Shown here: positions 36,292 to 45,950 of the stretch, piece by piece | Layout: each line of letters begins with the position of its first letter | Numbering within the stretch: the stretch's first letter is position 1 | Source of the DNA: Saprospirales bacterium | GTDB taxonomy: Bacteria; Bacteroidota; Bacteroidia; Chitinophagales; Saprospiraceae | Assembly: GCA_016703765.1 (NCBI GenBank) | Contig: JADJBL010000016.1 | Location: 30,730-94,729 of the forward strand | Length of the DNA stretch: 64,000 nucleotides | Direction: 5' to 3' | Position numbers and translations under genes: made by a program | Notes under the pieces: model-generated | What the model was told of the DNA's origin: nothing | Database searches by the model: none | Seen by the model: only the letters and a program-made list of their open reading frames with translations

Positions 36292-37685
36292 ATGCCCAGC
36301 AAACTCACTCCCCTCGCCTACATTTTTTAACCCTCTTCCCCCTCCTCCCCTCCTGCAACGGCCTCCACAACCTGGCAGACCCGGAAACCGGCGGAGCAGC
36401 GCAAACCCGCGTCCTCCCCCCCAGCCCCCAAAACTGGTCGGGCGATCCGGAAAAAGGATTTGAGTACCTCGTGTACGGCGATTATATCGGCACCGGCATC
36501 CCCTTTTCCTTTCTGGAAAAACGGCTCAGCGGCGCCCGCGACACCGTGTGGAACCGCACAGGCAACGCCGGCCTGCTCAGCTACCCCTTCAACGCCTTCT
36601 CCGCATACAACGGAGTGGAAGTGGTGGCGGGCAACTGCTTTACCTGCCATACCTCCCGAATGGAAGGGCAACTCGTGCCCGGCCTGGGGAATGTTGAAAG
36701 CGACTTTCAAAAAGCATAAAATTTACAGCGACCCTGACCAACGTGTTGGTCAGGGAGAAATACGGCCGGAAATCCGAGGAATTCAAAGCCTTCAAGGAGT
36801 TTGGGTATTTCTATAAGGCCATCGCACCGAAGATCGTGACGCAAAACCCGGGGGTAAATCCCGCCTTCCGCCTCGAAGAGGCCTGCGTCAATTACCGCAA
36901 TCCCGCCGACCTGAGCATGCAAAAGCACAGGAATTTCAAGACGCCCGCCTACTCCCTCGCTGCGGACGTGCCGCCGCTGTGGAACATCGCCAAAAAAAAT
37001 GCCCTCTACTACAACGGCATGGGCCGGGGTGATTTTTCCAAACTGCTCATGCAGGCCTCCGTGCTCGGCATCCCCGACAGCACGCATGCGCGAAAGGTGC
37101 AGCGGCATTTTGTGGATGTGGTGGCCTGGGCCGCACAGCTCGAGCCTCCGGCCTATCCCCGGGCGGTCGACCCAGTCCTGGTGGCAAAGGGGAAAGGCCC
37201 TTTTCGAAGAAAATTGCAGCCGCTGCCACGGCGCCTACGGTGCAAAAGAGACCTACCCCAACAAACTCGTTTCGTTGGACGAAGTGGGCACCGCCCCCTA
37301 CTACGCCCGGTATTTTTCGAGGGTCTCGGGCCTGGGCGACTGGTATAACCAAAGCTGGTTTGCAAACACCTCCCCCGCCTCCCGTATGGAGCCTTCGGAG
37401 GGCTATGTGGCTCCCCCGCTCGATGGCGTCTGGGCTACGGCGCCCTACCTGCACAACGGCTCGGTGCCTACGCTCGACGCCCTGCTCCACAGCACTACCC
37501 GTCCCGCCAAATGGAAACGGATGGACGAATACGACCACGAAAACATGGGCTGGAAATACGAGGAGTCCGGGAAAGGCCGCTACGACACCAGCCTGCCGGG
37601 CTATGGGAACAAGGGCCATTATTTCGGGGATCATCTGAGTGCGGAGGAGCGCAAGGCGGTGATTGAATATTTAAAGACGCTGTGA
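36292..37685 (+). pseudogene. Di-haem c-type cytochrome, broken by three frameshifts
   Basis: Read in one piece, this would be a lipoprotein of about 460 residues (signal ending in LLPSC) with haem motifs CFTCH (about 36643) and CSRCH (about 37215), and a late region HNGSVPTLDALLHSTTRPAKW typical of peroxidase-like di-haem cytochromes. The frame changes at the T6 run near 36325, at the A-rich stretch 36707-36722, and near 37190. Shifts fall at homopolymers, so sequence error is possible, but three in one gene also allows a real pseudogene. It overlaps the next gene by one base (TGATG). Confidence 0.75.
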
Positions 37686-39037
37686 TGACCGGGCTCCCCC
37701 CAGACTTCTCCTCCCAAATGCAGGCCCTCCTCGGCCCCGAATTTCCAGCCTTCCTCGAAGCCCTGGACCAGCCCGCCCCACTGAGCATCCGGCTCAATCC
37801 GGCCAAGCCTTCGGGATGGACCACGAAAGACCTCGAACCAGTGCCCTGGCACCCCCAGGGACGTTACCTTCCCGAGCGACCCCAATTCACCCTCGACCCT
37901 GCGTTTCAGGCGGGCGCCTATTACGTGCAGGAGGCCTCGTCCATGCTGATCGGCGAAGCCCTGCGCCAGATCCTCGACCTGAGCCTCCCGCTCCGGGCCC
38001 TGGACCTCTGTGCCGCCCCCGGCGGAAAAACGACCCTTCTGGCTTCCCTGCTCACTGAGGACAGCTTGCTCGTCGCCAATGAGGTCATCCAAAGCAGGAC
38101 GCTGCCGCTGCGGCACAATATCGCCAAGTGGGGCCTGCCAAATGTATGGGCCTGCAACCACGACAGCCGGGAATTCGCCCCTTTGGAGGGGTATTTCGAC
38201 CTCGTGCTGGTAGACGCCCCTTGTTCGGGCGAAGGCCTTTTTCGGAAAGACCCGGATGCTGCCGCCGAATGGTCGCTCAATAATGTGGAGCTTTGTTGCG
38301 GGCGCCAAAAGCGTATCCTGGCCGATGCGGCGCCCCTGCTCCGGCCGGGGGGCATTCTCCTCTACAGCACCTGTACCTTCAACCACCGCGAGGACGGCGA
38401 AAATGCGCGCTGGCTGGCGGAGCAATACGGGTTTTCCCTGCTTCCCCTATCCCTGCCTCCGGAATGGGGCATCGTCGATACCGGCGCCGGGTACCAATGC
38501 TATCCGCACCGCGTGAAGGGAGAAGGCTTTTTCCTGGCCTGTTTCCAAAAGCCCGACGACGGAAAAAAGGCCGAACGGGCAAAACCCAGGCAGAATAAAA
38601 AATGGTCTGCGCTCGCAAAAATCGAAACCGGGACGCTGGCAAAAGATTGGATCCACCCCGAAAAGGAAGTTTCATTCCTTCAAAATGAAAAACAGGAGCT
38701 TCGCTTCCTGCCCGCCGGCCTGCTGGAGGAAGCCGCTTATTTGAGCAACCACCTGTACCGGCTCCTGCCCGGTCAATCCTTTGGCGAACAAAAGGGAAAG
38801 GACACCATCCCCTCGCCCGAGCTGGCGCTCAGCACCTGGGTTCGCCCCGAAATTCCATACTGCGAGCTGAGCGAATACCAGGCCCTGCAGTTTATGCGAA
38901 AAGAACCCCTGACCGGGATCGCCGGCGCCGGCTGGCGCCTCATGCGCTGCGAAGGCCTCGGGCTTGGCTGGGCCAAGCTCCTGCCCAATCGCCTGAACAA
39001 CTATTTCCCCACCGAATGGCGCATTAGAAATTTATAA
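37685..39037 (+). CDS. RsmB/RsmF-type RNA (cytosine-C5) methyltransferase (NOL1/NOP2/Sun family)
   Basis: A 450-residue SAM-dependent enzyme that methylates cytosine in rRNA or tRNA. The SAM-binding motif is LDLCAAPGGKTTLLASLL; the catalytic pair of cysteines is in VDAPCSGEGLFRKDP and LYSTCTFNHREDGENA. The C-terminal part (LSTWVRPEIPYCELSEYQALQFMRKEPL) matches the RsmF PUA-like domain. The ATG at 37685 shares one base with the preceding stop; a GTG lies one codon upstream. Confidence 0.92.
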   Translation: MTGLPPDFSSQMQALLGPEFPAFLEALDQPAPLSIRLNPAKPSGWTTKDLEPVPWHPQGRYLPERPQFTLDPAFQAGAYYVQEASSMLIGEALRQILDLSLPLRALDLCAAPGGKTTLLASLLTEDSLLVANEVIQSRTLPLRHNIAKWGLPNVWACNHDSREFAPLEGYFDLVLVDAPCSGEGLFRKDPDAAAEWSLNNVELCCGRQKRILADAAPLLRPGGILLYSTCTFNHREDGENARWLAEQYGFSLLPLSLPPEWGIVDTGAGYQCYPHRVKGEGFFLACFQKPDDGKKAERAKPRQNKKWSALAKIETGTLAKDWIHPEKEVSFLQNEKQELRFLPAGLLEEAAYLSNHLYRLLPGQSFGEQKGKDTIPSPELALSTWVRPEIPYCELSEYQALQFMRKEPLTGIAGAGWRLMRCEGLGLGWAKLLPNRLNNYFPTEWRIRNL

Positions 39038-39110
39038 AAACAAAATTAAAGGCTTCATTTTCAAAGTACTTACTAACTTAGTACTGCATTAACCTCATTA
39101 ACCACCCATT

Positions 39111-41201
39111 ATGGCCCTCCGATTGTCGGACATATTAAAGCAGGCCAGGAGAAAATCTTTTGTCGGCCGGGAAAGCGAATTGGCCCTGTTTCAGGAGCTG
39201 ATCGTACAGGAAGACCCCTCTTGCTACTTGCTGTATTTGTACGGGCCCGGAGGGCAGGGCAAAACCACCCTGTTGCGCCGTTTTATGGACCAATGCGAGG
39301 ATTCCGGCTTGCCCAGCCTCTACCTCGACGGGCGCGAACTAAACCCCCACCCTACCAGCCTTCAGGAAGCCCTGCTGCTGGCCACCCAGACGGCCCATTG
39401 GGACGAAGTGCAGGAAAAGATCGAGTCGATGGGGAAAAAGGTGATCCTCTTTATGGACACCTACGAAAAACTGTCGCCGGTCGACGACTGGGTTTGCAAG
39501 GAATTTCTTCCCCAATTGCCTCCAAATGTGTTTACCGTCATCTCCGGGCGAAACGCCCCTTCTCTGACCTGGAAATCAGACCCGGGATGGAAGGCCCTGA
39601 TGAAAACCCTTCCCCTCAAATCGCTCGAACCATCCGAAGCCATCGAATTTCTGGAAAGGAAAAATAATATCCCAAAAGAGGAATTCAACTCGATCCTGGC
39701 CTTTACCCACGGGCATCCGCTGGCCCTTTCCGTGGTGGCCGAAATCTACGAACAGCACCCCGGGAAAAAATTCAACCCGGAAGCCTCGCCCGATGCCATC
39801 CGTACCCTGCTCGACATTTTTCTACAACAAGTGCCCGGCCCGGCCCACCGGACTGCTCTGGAGATTTGCGCCCTGGCTCAATCCACTACCGAATCGCTCC
39901 TGGAGGGAACCCTTGAGTTTACAGACTCCGGCCAGTTTTTCCATTGGCTCCGACAGCTTTCCTTTATCGAACAGGGAAAATTCGGTCTATACCCCCACGA
40001 CCTGGTGAGGGAAGCCATCATCGCCGACCTCCGCTGGCGAAACCCGGAGTGGTACGCCGCCCTCCACGAGAAGGTGCGGCACTACTACCTCTCCAAGTTC
40101 CGCGAACTGTCGGGCGACGGCCAGAGGAGGGTGCTATTCGACCTGATCTACCTCCACCGGCTCAACCCCATGGTAAAGCCCTTCTTCGATTGGCAGGAAT
40201 CCGGCTCTACCTGGATGGATCTGGCCGGAAAAACGGACCTTCCCATTCTGGAGAGCATGGTCGAAAAATTCGAGGGAAAGGAGCAGGCCGGCCATTTTCT
40301 GTTTTGGGCCGGCAGGCCCGAAACCACCACCTGGGTTTGGCGCGACCTGGAGAAAAACCCGGTGGCTTTTCTCCAAAAGATCGACGGACACCTGCTGGAG
40401 CGCGGCTTTCAGTCGCCCGATCCGGCGGTGGCCAGGTTACTCCAATACAGCGAGCGGCAATTCCACCTTCGCGGGGGCGAGCAACTCGCGCTGTTCCGTT
40501 TTTGGATGGGTGCGGAAACTTACCAGGCCGTGTCGAGCCACCAGAGCAGCATTTTCCTGGCGATCGTCCAGTATTATTTTACCCCCGGCCTCGCGGTCAG
40601 CATGATCTGCTGCGCCCAGCCCGAATTCTGGAAGCAGATCTTCGACTACGCCTTCATCAGCCACTTGCCGGAGCTCGATTTTTCCAGCGGCGATAAACGC
40701 TGGGGCTGGTATATGCACGATTGGCGAAAACGCCCCACCATGACCTGGCTCGACCTGCTCGGGAGGCGCGAGATCGATGCCACCCTCCACAACGCCCCGC
40801 CGGAAGAAGAAGAGAAAACCGGCTGGGTGGCGCTGAACGAAACAGAGTTTCTGAACGCCCTGGAATCGGCCCTGAAATCCCTCAACGATCGCGATGAGTT
40901 GAACGTCAATCCCCTGCTTTTCTCCCGCATGGTGCTCAAGGATCTGGGCGCCAGATCCGGGCCGGCCGAAAAGATCGAAAAATTGCAAACCCTCATCCGG
41001 CGGGAACTGGAGGCCATGGAGCAATCGCCCACCAGCAATAAATACCACCGCGTGCTCTACCGCACCTACCTGAACCCTGTAGGAAGCCAGGAGCGAACGG
41101 CCGATTTTCTAAAAATGTCTTTCAGCACCTACCGCCGCTACCTGCGGGCCGGTGTGGAAAAACTCTCGGAAGGGCTCTGGAAACAGGAAATTGAAGGATG
41201 A
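39111..41201 (+). CDS. STAND-type AAA ATPase with C-terminal helix-turn-helix
   Basis: A 696-residue signalling NTPase of unknown trigger. Walker A GPGGQGKTT is at residues 45-53, Walker B VILFMD at 111-116, a sensor-like VFTVISGRNAPSL near 145, and a winged-helix AAA lid follows to about 330. The middle 300 residues are helical with no repeats I recognise. The end (QERTADFLKMSFSTYRRYLR) looks like a sigma-region-4 or LuxR-like helix-turn-helix, so it may regulate transcription as MalT-type proteins do. A defence role is possible but not shown by context. Confidence 0.7.
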   Translation: MALRLSDILKQARRKSFVGRESELALFQELIVQEDPSCYLLYLYGPGGQGKTTLLRRFMDQCEDSGLPSLYLDGRELNPHPTSLQEALLLATQTAHWDEVQEKIESMGKKVILFMDTYEKLSPVDDWVCKEFLPQLPPNVFTVISGRNAPSLTWKSDPGWKALMKTLPLKSLEPSEAIEFLERKNNIPKEEFNSILAFTHGHPLALSVVAEIYEQHPGKKFNPEASPDAIRTLLDIFLQQVPGPAHRTALEICALAQSTTESLLEGTLEFTDSGQFFHWLRQLSFIEQGKFGLYPHDLVREAIIADLRWRNPEWYAALHEKVRHYYLSKFRELSGDGQRRVLFDLIYLHRLNPMVKPFFDWQESGSTWMDLAGKTDLPILESMVEKFEGKEQAGHFLFWAGRPETTTWVWRDLEKNPVAFLQKIDGHLLERGFQSPDPAVARLLQYSERQFHLRGGEQLALFRFWMGAETYQAVSSHQSSIFLAIVQYYFTPGLAVSMICCAQPEFWKQIFDYAFISHLPELDFSSGDKRWGWYMHDWRKRPTMTWLDLLGRREIDATLHNAPPEEEEKTGWVALNETEFLNALESALKSLNDRDELNVNPLLFSRMVLKDLGARSGPAEKIEKLQTLIRRELEAMEQSPTSNKYHRVLYRTYLNPVGSQERTADFLKMSFSTYRRYLRAGVEKLSEGLWKQEIEG

Positions 41202-41288
41202 TTTTTATTTGAACAATTAATGACCAATAATTGAACTGGCGGCTGGACAGCTCTCTGAGCCATCTTTGCCCCAACAAAAAAACAAACC

Positions 41289-41738
41289 ATGGACGCAACT
41301 GCCGGCAACCACTCCTCCGAAACGGAAACGAACGAATTCCTCGCCCCCGAGTTTATCCTCGCCTGGAACAGCAGGGAGCGCGACCGGATCCTGAGTTTCT
41401 ACCACCCGGAATACAGGGGACAAGAAACCTCTACCCCCCGGGAACATTGGGGTTCGATCGGGGTATCCGCTCTCATCGACCGCTTTTTCAACGCCTTTCC
41501 CGATCTGAATATCAGCCTCAACCACCTGGTTTGCCAGGGCGAGCGCCTGGCCCTGTTCTGGACGGCCACCGGCACCCATCGGGGGAGCATCATGCATATC
41601 CCTCCGACCAACAAACGGATCTCGGTATCCGGGGCCTCCTACATCACGGTGCGCGACGGAAAGGTGTATCGCGGAAAGCACCTCTGGGATATGGCCGCTA
41701 TGCTCCGGAGCATGGGCCTGTTGCCGGAGCTTCGCTAG
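41289..41738 (+). CDS. SnoaL-like ester cyclase family protein
   Basis: A 149-residue NTF2-like cone-shaped protein. It has the usual SnoaL block order: NEFLAPEFILAWNSRERDRILSFYHPEY, then FFNAFPDLNISLNHLVCQGERLALFWTATGTHRGSI, then GASYITVRDGKVYRGKHLWDM. These folds serve in lactone or ester chemistry and in binding small molecules; the ligand is unknown. It stands alone between the ATPase and a cytochrome gene. Confidence 0.82.
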   Translation: MDATAGNHSSETETNEFLAPEFILAWNSRERDRILSFYHPEYRGQETSTPREHWGSIGVSALIDRFFNAFPDLNISLNHLVCQGERLALFWTATGTHRGSIMHIPPTNKRISVSGASYITVRDGKVYRGKHLWDMAAMLRSMGLLPELR

Positions 41739-41797
41739 ATTAGGGCTTAAAGCAATCAAAACATAAACCAATTTTTAACTCTGAAAACCACTTTAAC

Positions 41798-42751
41798 ATG
41801 AAGAGAGTCCTCAAATTAGTATTGGGTTTGATCGGATTTGTGCTCCTCCTTGGCCTGGGGGGCGCAGCCTTTATCCATTTTCGCGGCATACCGAGTTACG
41901 ACCCTCCCAAAGTAGATCTCCAGGTGGAAGTGACGCCCGAGCGGGTAGCTCAGGGCGTCAAGATCTCTTCCATGCTCTGCCAGTCCTGCCACGCCGGCGA
42001 GGACAAACGCATGACCGGCAAGTGGATTGCCGACCTGCCCGCAGAGTTTGGTAAGATCTATTCGATGAATATCACCCAGGACACTTTTTTCGGGATCGGG
42101 AAATGGACCGACGGAGAGATTTATGCCTTCCTGCGCACGGGGGTCCGGCCCAACGGCAAGTATGCCCCGGTCTACATGCCCAAATTTCCCCTCATGGCGG
42201 AGGAGGATGTCTATTCGATCATCGCCTGGCTGCGCTCGGATGAAGCCAACGTCCAGGCTGCCCAAACGGAAGCGCCCCTGAGCCAGCCTTCCTTCCTGGT
42301 CAAGTTCCTTTGCATGGTGGCCTTCAAACCGCTGCCGCTGCCTCCCGCTCCAATTCTCCTGCCCGACACGACCGACGTCCTGGCCCATGGGAAATACCTG
42401 GCAAACGGGGTGTATGCCTGCTTCGCCTGCCATTCGAGCGATTTTACGAAACTGGACATGCTCGTGCCCGAAAATTCATTGGGATATTACTCCGGGGGCA
42501 ATGAAATGCCCGACCTGGAAGGCAATATCCGCATCACGGCCAACCTGACTCCCGACCCGGAAACCGGTATCGCGGCCTACACGGAAGAGGAGTTCGTACA
42601 GGCTGTCAAATACGGCAAGCGCCGCAACGGCAAGCAGGTGCGTTACCCCATGGAGCCCCATACCTCCCTGACCGATACGGAGGCCAAAGCCATCTACGCC
42701 TTTTTGCGCACGGTGCCGCCGGTAAAGAACGAGAAAGGGAAAATAGACTAA
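41798..42751 (+). CDS. Membrane-anchored di-haem cytochrome c
   Basis: A 317-residue electron carrier. It has an N-terminal signal-anchor (residues 5-27) followed by two cytochrome c domains with haem motifs CQSCHAG and CFACHSS. Candidate Met ligands are in SLTDTEAKAIYAFLRT-type helices and the YMPKFPLMAEEDVYSIIAWLR segment. The layout resembles cytochromes that serve periplasmic dehydrogenases. A strong terminator follows. Confidence 0.88.
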   Translation: MKRVLKLVLGLIGFVLLLGLGGAAFIHFRGIPSYDPPKVDLQVEVTPERVAQGVKISSMLCQSCHAGEDKRMTGKWIADLPAEFGKIYSMNITQDTFFGIGKWTDGEIYAFLRTGVRPNGKYAPVYMPKFPLMAEEDVYSIIAWLRSDEANVQAAQTEAPLSQPSFLVKFLCMVAFKPLPLPPAPILLPDTTDVLAHGKYLANGVYACFACHSSDFTKLDMLVPENSLGYYSGGNEMPDLEGNIRITANLTPDPETGIAAYTEEEFVQAVKYGKRRNGKQVRYPMEPHTSLTDTEAKAIYAFLRTVPPVKNEKGKID

Positions 42752-42756
42752 AGCAG

Positions 42757-42789
42757 AGAGAGAGCGGCTGTTAGCCGCTCTCTCTTTTT
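42757..42789 (+). terminator. Intrinsic terminator after the di-haem cytochrome gene
   Basis: Stem AGAGAGAGCGGCT / AGCCGCTCTCTCT with loop GTT, followed by a T-run. Confidence 0.92.
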
Positions 42790-43499
42790 AAAGTTTAATG
42801 GCCGCCCCCAGTCTCCCAAACTCCACACCCGGGTCGATCTCGAAGGCAAACAGATTCGTGGTCTGTTGCTCCTTCGTAAGAATGGGATTCTCCATTTTAG
42901 TCGAGCTCCACTCGGCGCCGCCGATATAGATAGGGACGGCCAATACCACAGCCACGCGTTCGGTAATGCGGAAATGCAAACGCGGCACGATATTCACCCC
43001 CAACCCAATCGAAAATTCGCGGTAGGGATATCGGTTGGATACCTTCGGGAATATTCCGAAAATACGCTACTTCCGGAACAGCGCCCAGGCCGATGCCCGG
43101 CCGGAAGAAACCTCCAAACCATTTTTTTGGCATCAACCCGGATTCGATCTGAAAACCGATCCCGGAGGTGTAGGTGCGCTCGCCATCCCTGGGTGAGTTG
43201 ACTATGAAAGGGGGCATAGTGACATAATTTACATCGTCTACCTCTTCAAACTGAAGGCGGGTCAGGGAGAATTCCCGATAAATTCCCTTCTCCTCCAATT
43301 TGAAATATCCCGGGGAAATATTTCGGAACCCCAGTTCGAAATGCTCGTTGGTGTAGGTGCTTCCTCCATTTGTGTAGGGGGGCAAATGGCGCTCCTCGTA
43401 GCCAAAGTCGAGGTATGCGTGAATCCATTTTTCGGGCTCGCTTTGGGAGTAAAGCGCAGAAGAGAATAGCAACAGGGACAGGATGGGCAACACTTTCAT
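42788..43499 (-). pseudogene. Exported protein of unknown function, frameshifted near 43048
   Basis: Starting at 43499, a signal peptide (MKVLPILSLLLFSSALYSQ) leads into an all-beta sequence of alternating hydrophobic residues (HAYLDFGYEERHLPPYTNG, YKLEEKGIYREFSLT-like strands), consistent with a small outer-membrane beta-barrel. Around 43048 the frame shifts by one base; the continuation (FSIGLGVNIVPRLHFRITER, ending GVEFGRLGAAIKL) closes at 42788. Together it would be about 236 residues. An extra base is the likely cause. Confidence 0.65.
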
Positions 43500-43628
43500 G
43501 TGATTTCTGTTTTTGTTTAATCCGCTTAAAACGCGTAGAACGTCTTTTAATTTAGGCCTTAACAAAAATCCCCGGACCGTTGCGTGGCATTCCCTTTTCC
43601 CGCACTTTTGGGAAAATTTTCCCCAAAT

Positions 43629-44165
43629 ATGAAAACGCTCCTGCCCTTTTTTCTCCTTCTTTCCGTTTTTACCCCCCTCCAGGCCCAGGATTTCCCCAAA
43701 TTGTCCAGGTACGAAATCGGCGAATCGGGTTTTGAGGCCTATCTGCCTTGCTCCCCTGCCGATGTGGTCGATTCAAGCGTTTCGGACGACGGTTCGCCGG
43801 TCTGGACCGCCGAGGTGGAAGGAGGCGATCTTCTGTTCGGCATCATTTGCGTAAAATTTGCTGAACCTCTCGGCTTCGATGCGGAATTGAACACCCAACT
43901 CCTCGAATCCTACCTCGACTACCTCAAGGAAGCTTTCGAAGTTTCGGAATCTGTCGGCTATGGCTACGGGCACGTGCTGGAATTGTCCGAAAATGCCCTG
44001 GGGATGCTGGATTACTGGCTCGATTCCGATGGCTATGAATGGAAGATCAAAGGCTGGGTGAGCAACAGCTACCTGACCGTGCTCTACGTCGGCGGCGGGG
44101 AAGGAGAACTCAATGAAGAAGCCTCGAATATGTTTCTCGACGGCATTCGGTTTCCAGCAAAATAA
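43629..44165 (+). CDS. Exported protein of unknown function
   Basis: A 178-residue protein with a clear signal peptide (MKTLLPFFLLLSVFTPLQAQ). The mature part is acidic, with mixed alpha and beta character (FEAYLPCSPADVVDSSVSDD...SYLTVLYVGGGEGELNEEAS). The pattern of a short lipid-free exported domain ending in a FLDGIRF-like motif resembles many small Bacteroidota proteins with no known role. The ATG at 43629 is chosen since it begins the signal peptide. Confidence 0.7.
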   Translation: MKTLLPFFLLLSVFTPLQAQDFPKLSRYEIGESGFEAYLPCSPADVVDSSVSDDGSPVWTAEVEGGDLLFGIICVKFAEPLGFDAELNTQLLESYLDYLKEAFEVSESVGYGYGHVLELSENALGMLDYWLDSDGYEWKIKGWVSNSYLTVLYVGGGEGELNEEASNMFLDGIRFPAK

Positions 44166-44230
44166 TTGGTTTAGGTGGTTTAGAAAGTTTAGATGGTTTA
44201 GTCTGATCTATCGTCAAACTTGTGCAATAA

Positions 44231-44272
44231 AAGATAAAAATGTCTTTTTATCTTAATAATTGCTTATCTTTG
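44231..44272 (+). promoter_or_regulatory. Palindromic operator and -7 box of the RIC gene
   Basis: AAGATAAAAA (44231-44240) and TTTTTATCTT (44245-44254) form an exact 10-bp inverted repeat with a 4-bp spacer, followed 10 bases later by TATCTTTG (44265-44272), a perfect -7 match. Such a site upstream of a nitric-oxide/oxidative Fe-S repair gene suggests control by a redox or NO sensor of the Rrf2/NsrR or Crp/Fnr type; the regulator is not identified. Confidence 0.65.
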
Positions 44273-44281
44273 GCCTGACAA

Positions 44282-44345
44282 AATAATTTTCAGTTTTCAG
44301 TTTTCAATTTTCAGTTAAACAACTGAAAATTGAAAACTGAAAAAA
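44282..44345. repeat. Tandem-word hairpin (CAGTTTTCAGTTTTCAATTT family) in the RIC leader
   Basis: A 20-bp exact inverted repeat (44297-44316 with 44321-44340, loop AAAC) lies between the promoter and the start codon, so it should be part of the 5' untranslated region. A run of GTTTAGG-like words lies at 44170-44203, upstream of the promoter. Confidence 0.75.
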
Positions 44346-44357
44346 CTAAAAACTGTT

Positions 44358-45086
44358 ATGATCTCACTCATCGACCAAACCGTAGGAAGCATCGTCGCCC
44401 AGAACTACAAGGCGGCGGAAGTATTCGATAAATACTCCATCGACTTTTGTTGCCAGGGAAGGACCACCCTGGACGAAGCGTGCAGGAAAAAGAACGTAGA
44501 CGTTTCCCAACTCCGGGCAGAACTGGAAATGGCCCTGAAAGAGCCGGGTAACCAGACGATCGACTTCGCCTCCTGGGCGCCCGATCTCCTGTGCGACTAT
44601 ATCGAAAAAACCCACCATCGCTACGTGCTCGAAGCCATTCCCGCGCTGGACCAATACCTGGAGAAAGTGACCCGGGTGCATGGAGAACGCCATCCCGAAC
44701 TGAGCGAAGTATATCGGCTTTTCAGCGAAGCCGCCCAGGAACTCCTTCATCACATGAAGAAGGAGGAGTTGATTCTCTTCCCCGCCATCCGCAAGATGGT
44801 GGTCAACCGGCTTTCCGGAAATGCCTTCTCCCCTCCCCCTTTCGGGAGCATCCAAAACCCTATTCAAATGATGGAGCAGGAGCACGAGTTCGCCGGGTCC
44901 CATTTCCAGCGGATCGCGGAGTTGACGGGCCAATACAACCCGCCCGCCGACGGCTGCACCACCTACCGGGTGTCGTTTGCCAAGTTGCAGGAGTTTGAAC
45001 AGGACCTGCACCGGCACGTGCACCTGGAAAATAACATCCTTTTTCCGAAGGCAATTGAAATGGAGCGGGAATTGGCAATCGGGTAA
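44358..45086 (+). CDS. ric: Iron-sulphur cluster repair di-iron protein (RIC/ScdA/YtfE family)
   Basis: A 242-residue cytoplasmic protein that repairs Fe-S clusters after NO or oxidative damage. An N-terminal ScdA_N (DUF542) part has the conserved YSIDFCCQGRTTLDEACRK motif; the C-terminal hemerythrin-like bundle carries di-iron ligands in EKTHHRYVLEAIP, VHGERHPEL, LLHHMKKEELILFPAI, EQEHEFAGSHFQ and LHRHVHLENNILFP. The operator upstream fits stress control. Its link to the neighbouring MBL gene is only by strand and a 44-base gap. Confidence 0.93.
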   Translation: MISLIDQTVGSIVAQNYKAAEVFDKYSIDFCCQGRTTLDEACRKKNVDVSQLRAELEMALKEPGNQTIDFASWAPDLLCDYIEKTHHRYVLEAIPALDQYLEKVTRVHGERHPELSEVYRLFSEAAQELLHHMKKEELILFPAIRKMVVNRLSGNAFSPPPFGSIQNPIQMMEQEHEFAGSHFQRIAELTGQYNPPADGCTTYRVSFAKLQEFEQDLHRHVHLENNILFPKAIEMERELAIG

Positions 45087-45130
45087 GGGTAAAAAGCGTT
45101 ACCTTGACGCTCTGATAAACCCTTTGCCCA

Positions 45131-45946
45131 ATGGCTGTCCAGTTTCAACACCCGAACATTACCGTTTTTGAAAGCGCCCTGTTCCGCACCACTTCTACCG
45201 TGGTGGAAACGCCCGATCTCATTCTGGTGGCCGACCCCAATTGTCTGCCCGGGGAGATCGAAGCGATCCGCGGGCACGTAGCCCAAATTCGCGGCGAGCG
45301 TCCCTTATACCTGCTTTTTACCCACTCCGACTGGGACCACATCATCGGCTACCGGGCATTCGAAGGCGCCAAGGTGATTGCCTCGCAAGCCCTGCGCGAC
45401 AATCCACACCCGGAAAAAAGCCTGGAAGGCATCCGGGAATTCGACGACGAGCACTACATCCGCCGCTCCTACCCCATCGAATATCCGCGCGTCGACATCC
45501 CGATCCATTCGGACGGGCAGGAATTGATACTTGGATCCACAAAATTGATTTTTCAACTCGCGCCCGGGCATACCCCCGACGGCTTGTTCACCCTGGTCGA
45601 TCCATACGGGATCTGGCTGGCCGGCGACTACCTCAGCAATATTGAATTCCCCTTTGTCTATCACGGCTTTAAAGAATACCTGGATACCCTCTCCAAAGCG
45701 ACCCGCATGATGCAAGAGCAAACCGTCCGCCTCCTGGTGCCGGGCCACGGGGATGCGACCACCAATAAAACCGAGATGGAGGCGAGGATCTTTTCCTCCG
45801 AGCAATACCTCCGCAAGGTCGTGCGCTCCTTGCAAAACCAGATGACCTTCGACCTGGAGGAGTTTTTGAAAGACTATTCCTTCCCCGGTACTTTGGGGAA
45901 ATACCATCGGGAAAATATGGAGCTGGCGAAAAAGGAATACGCCTGA
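45131..45946 (+). CDS. MBL-fold metallo-hydrolase
   Basis: A 271-residue metallo-beta-lactamase-fold enzyme. The metal motif is THSDWDHIIGYRAF, a HxDxDH form with Asp in place of the second His of HxHxDH; further ligands are in LAPGHTPDGLFT (His), IWLAGDYLSN (Asp) and LVPGHGDATTN (His). The substrate is unknown; candidates are thioesters or lactones. It follows the RIC gene and converges on the serine dehydratase gene with four bases between stops. Confidence 0.88.
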   Translation: MAVQFQHPNITVFESALFRTTSTVVETPDLILVADPNCLPGEIEAIRGHVAQIRGERPLYLLFTHSDWDHIIGYRAFEGAKVIASQALRDNPHPEKSLEGIREFDDEHYIRRSYPIEYPRVDIPIHSDGQELILGSTKLIFQLAPGHTPDGLFTLVDPYGIWLAGDYLSNIEFPFVYHGFKEYLDTLSKATRMMQEQTVRLLVPGHGDATTNKTEMEARIFSSEQYLRKVVRSLQNQMTFDLEEFLKDYSFPGTLGKYHRENMELAKKEYA

Positions 45947-45950
45947 ATGG

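Noticed and set aside
43773..43973. Short minus-strand frame inside the exported-protein gene
   Set aside because: Antisense to a gene with a clear signal peptide; no start context or homology.
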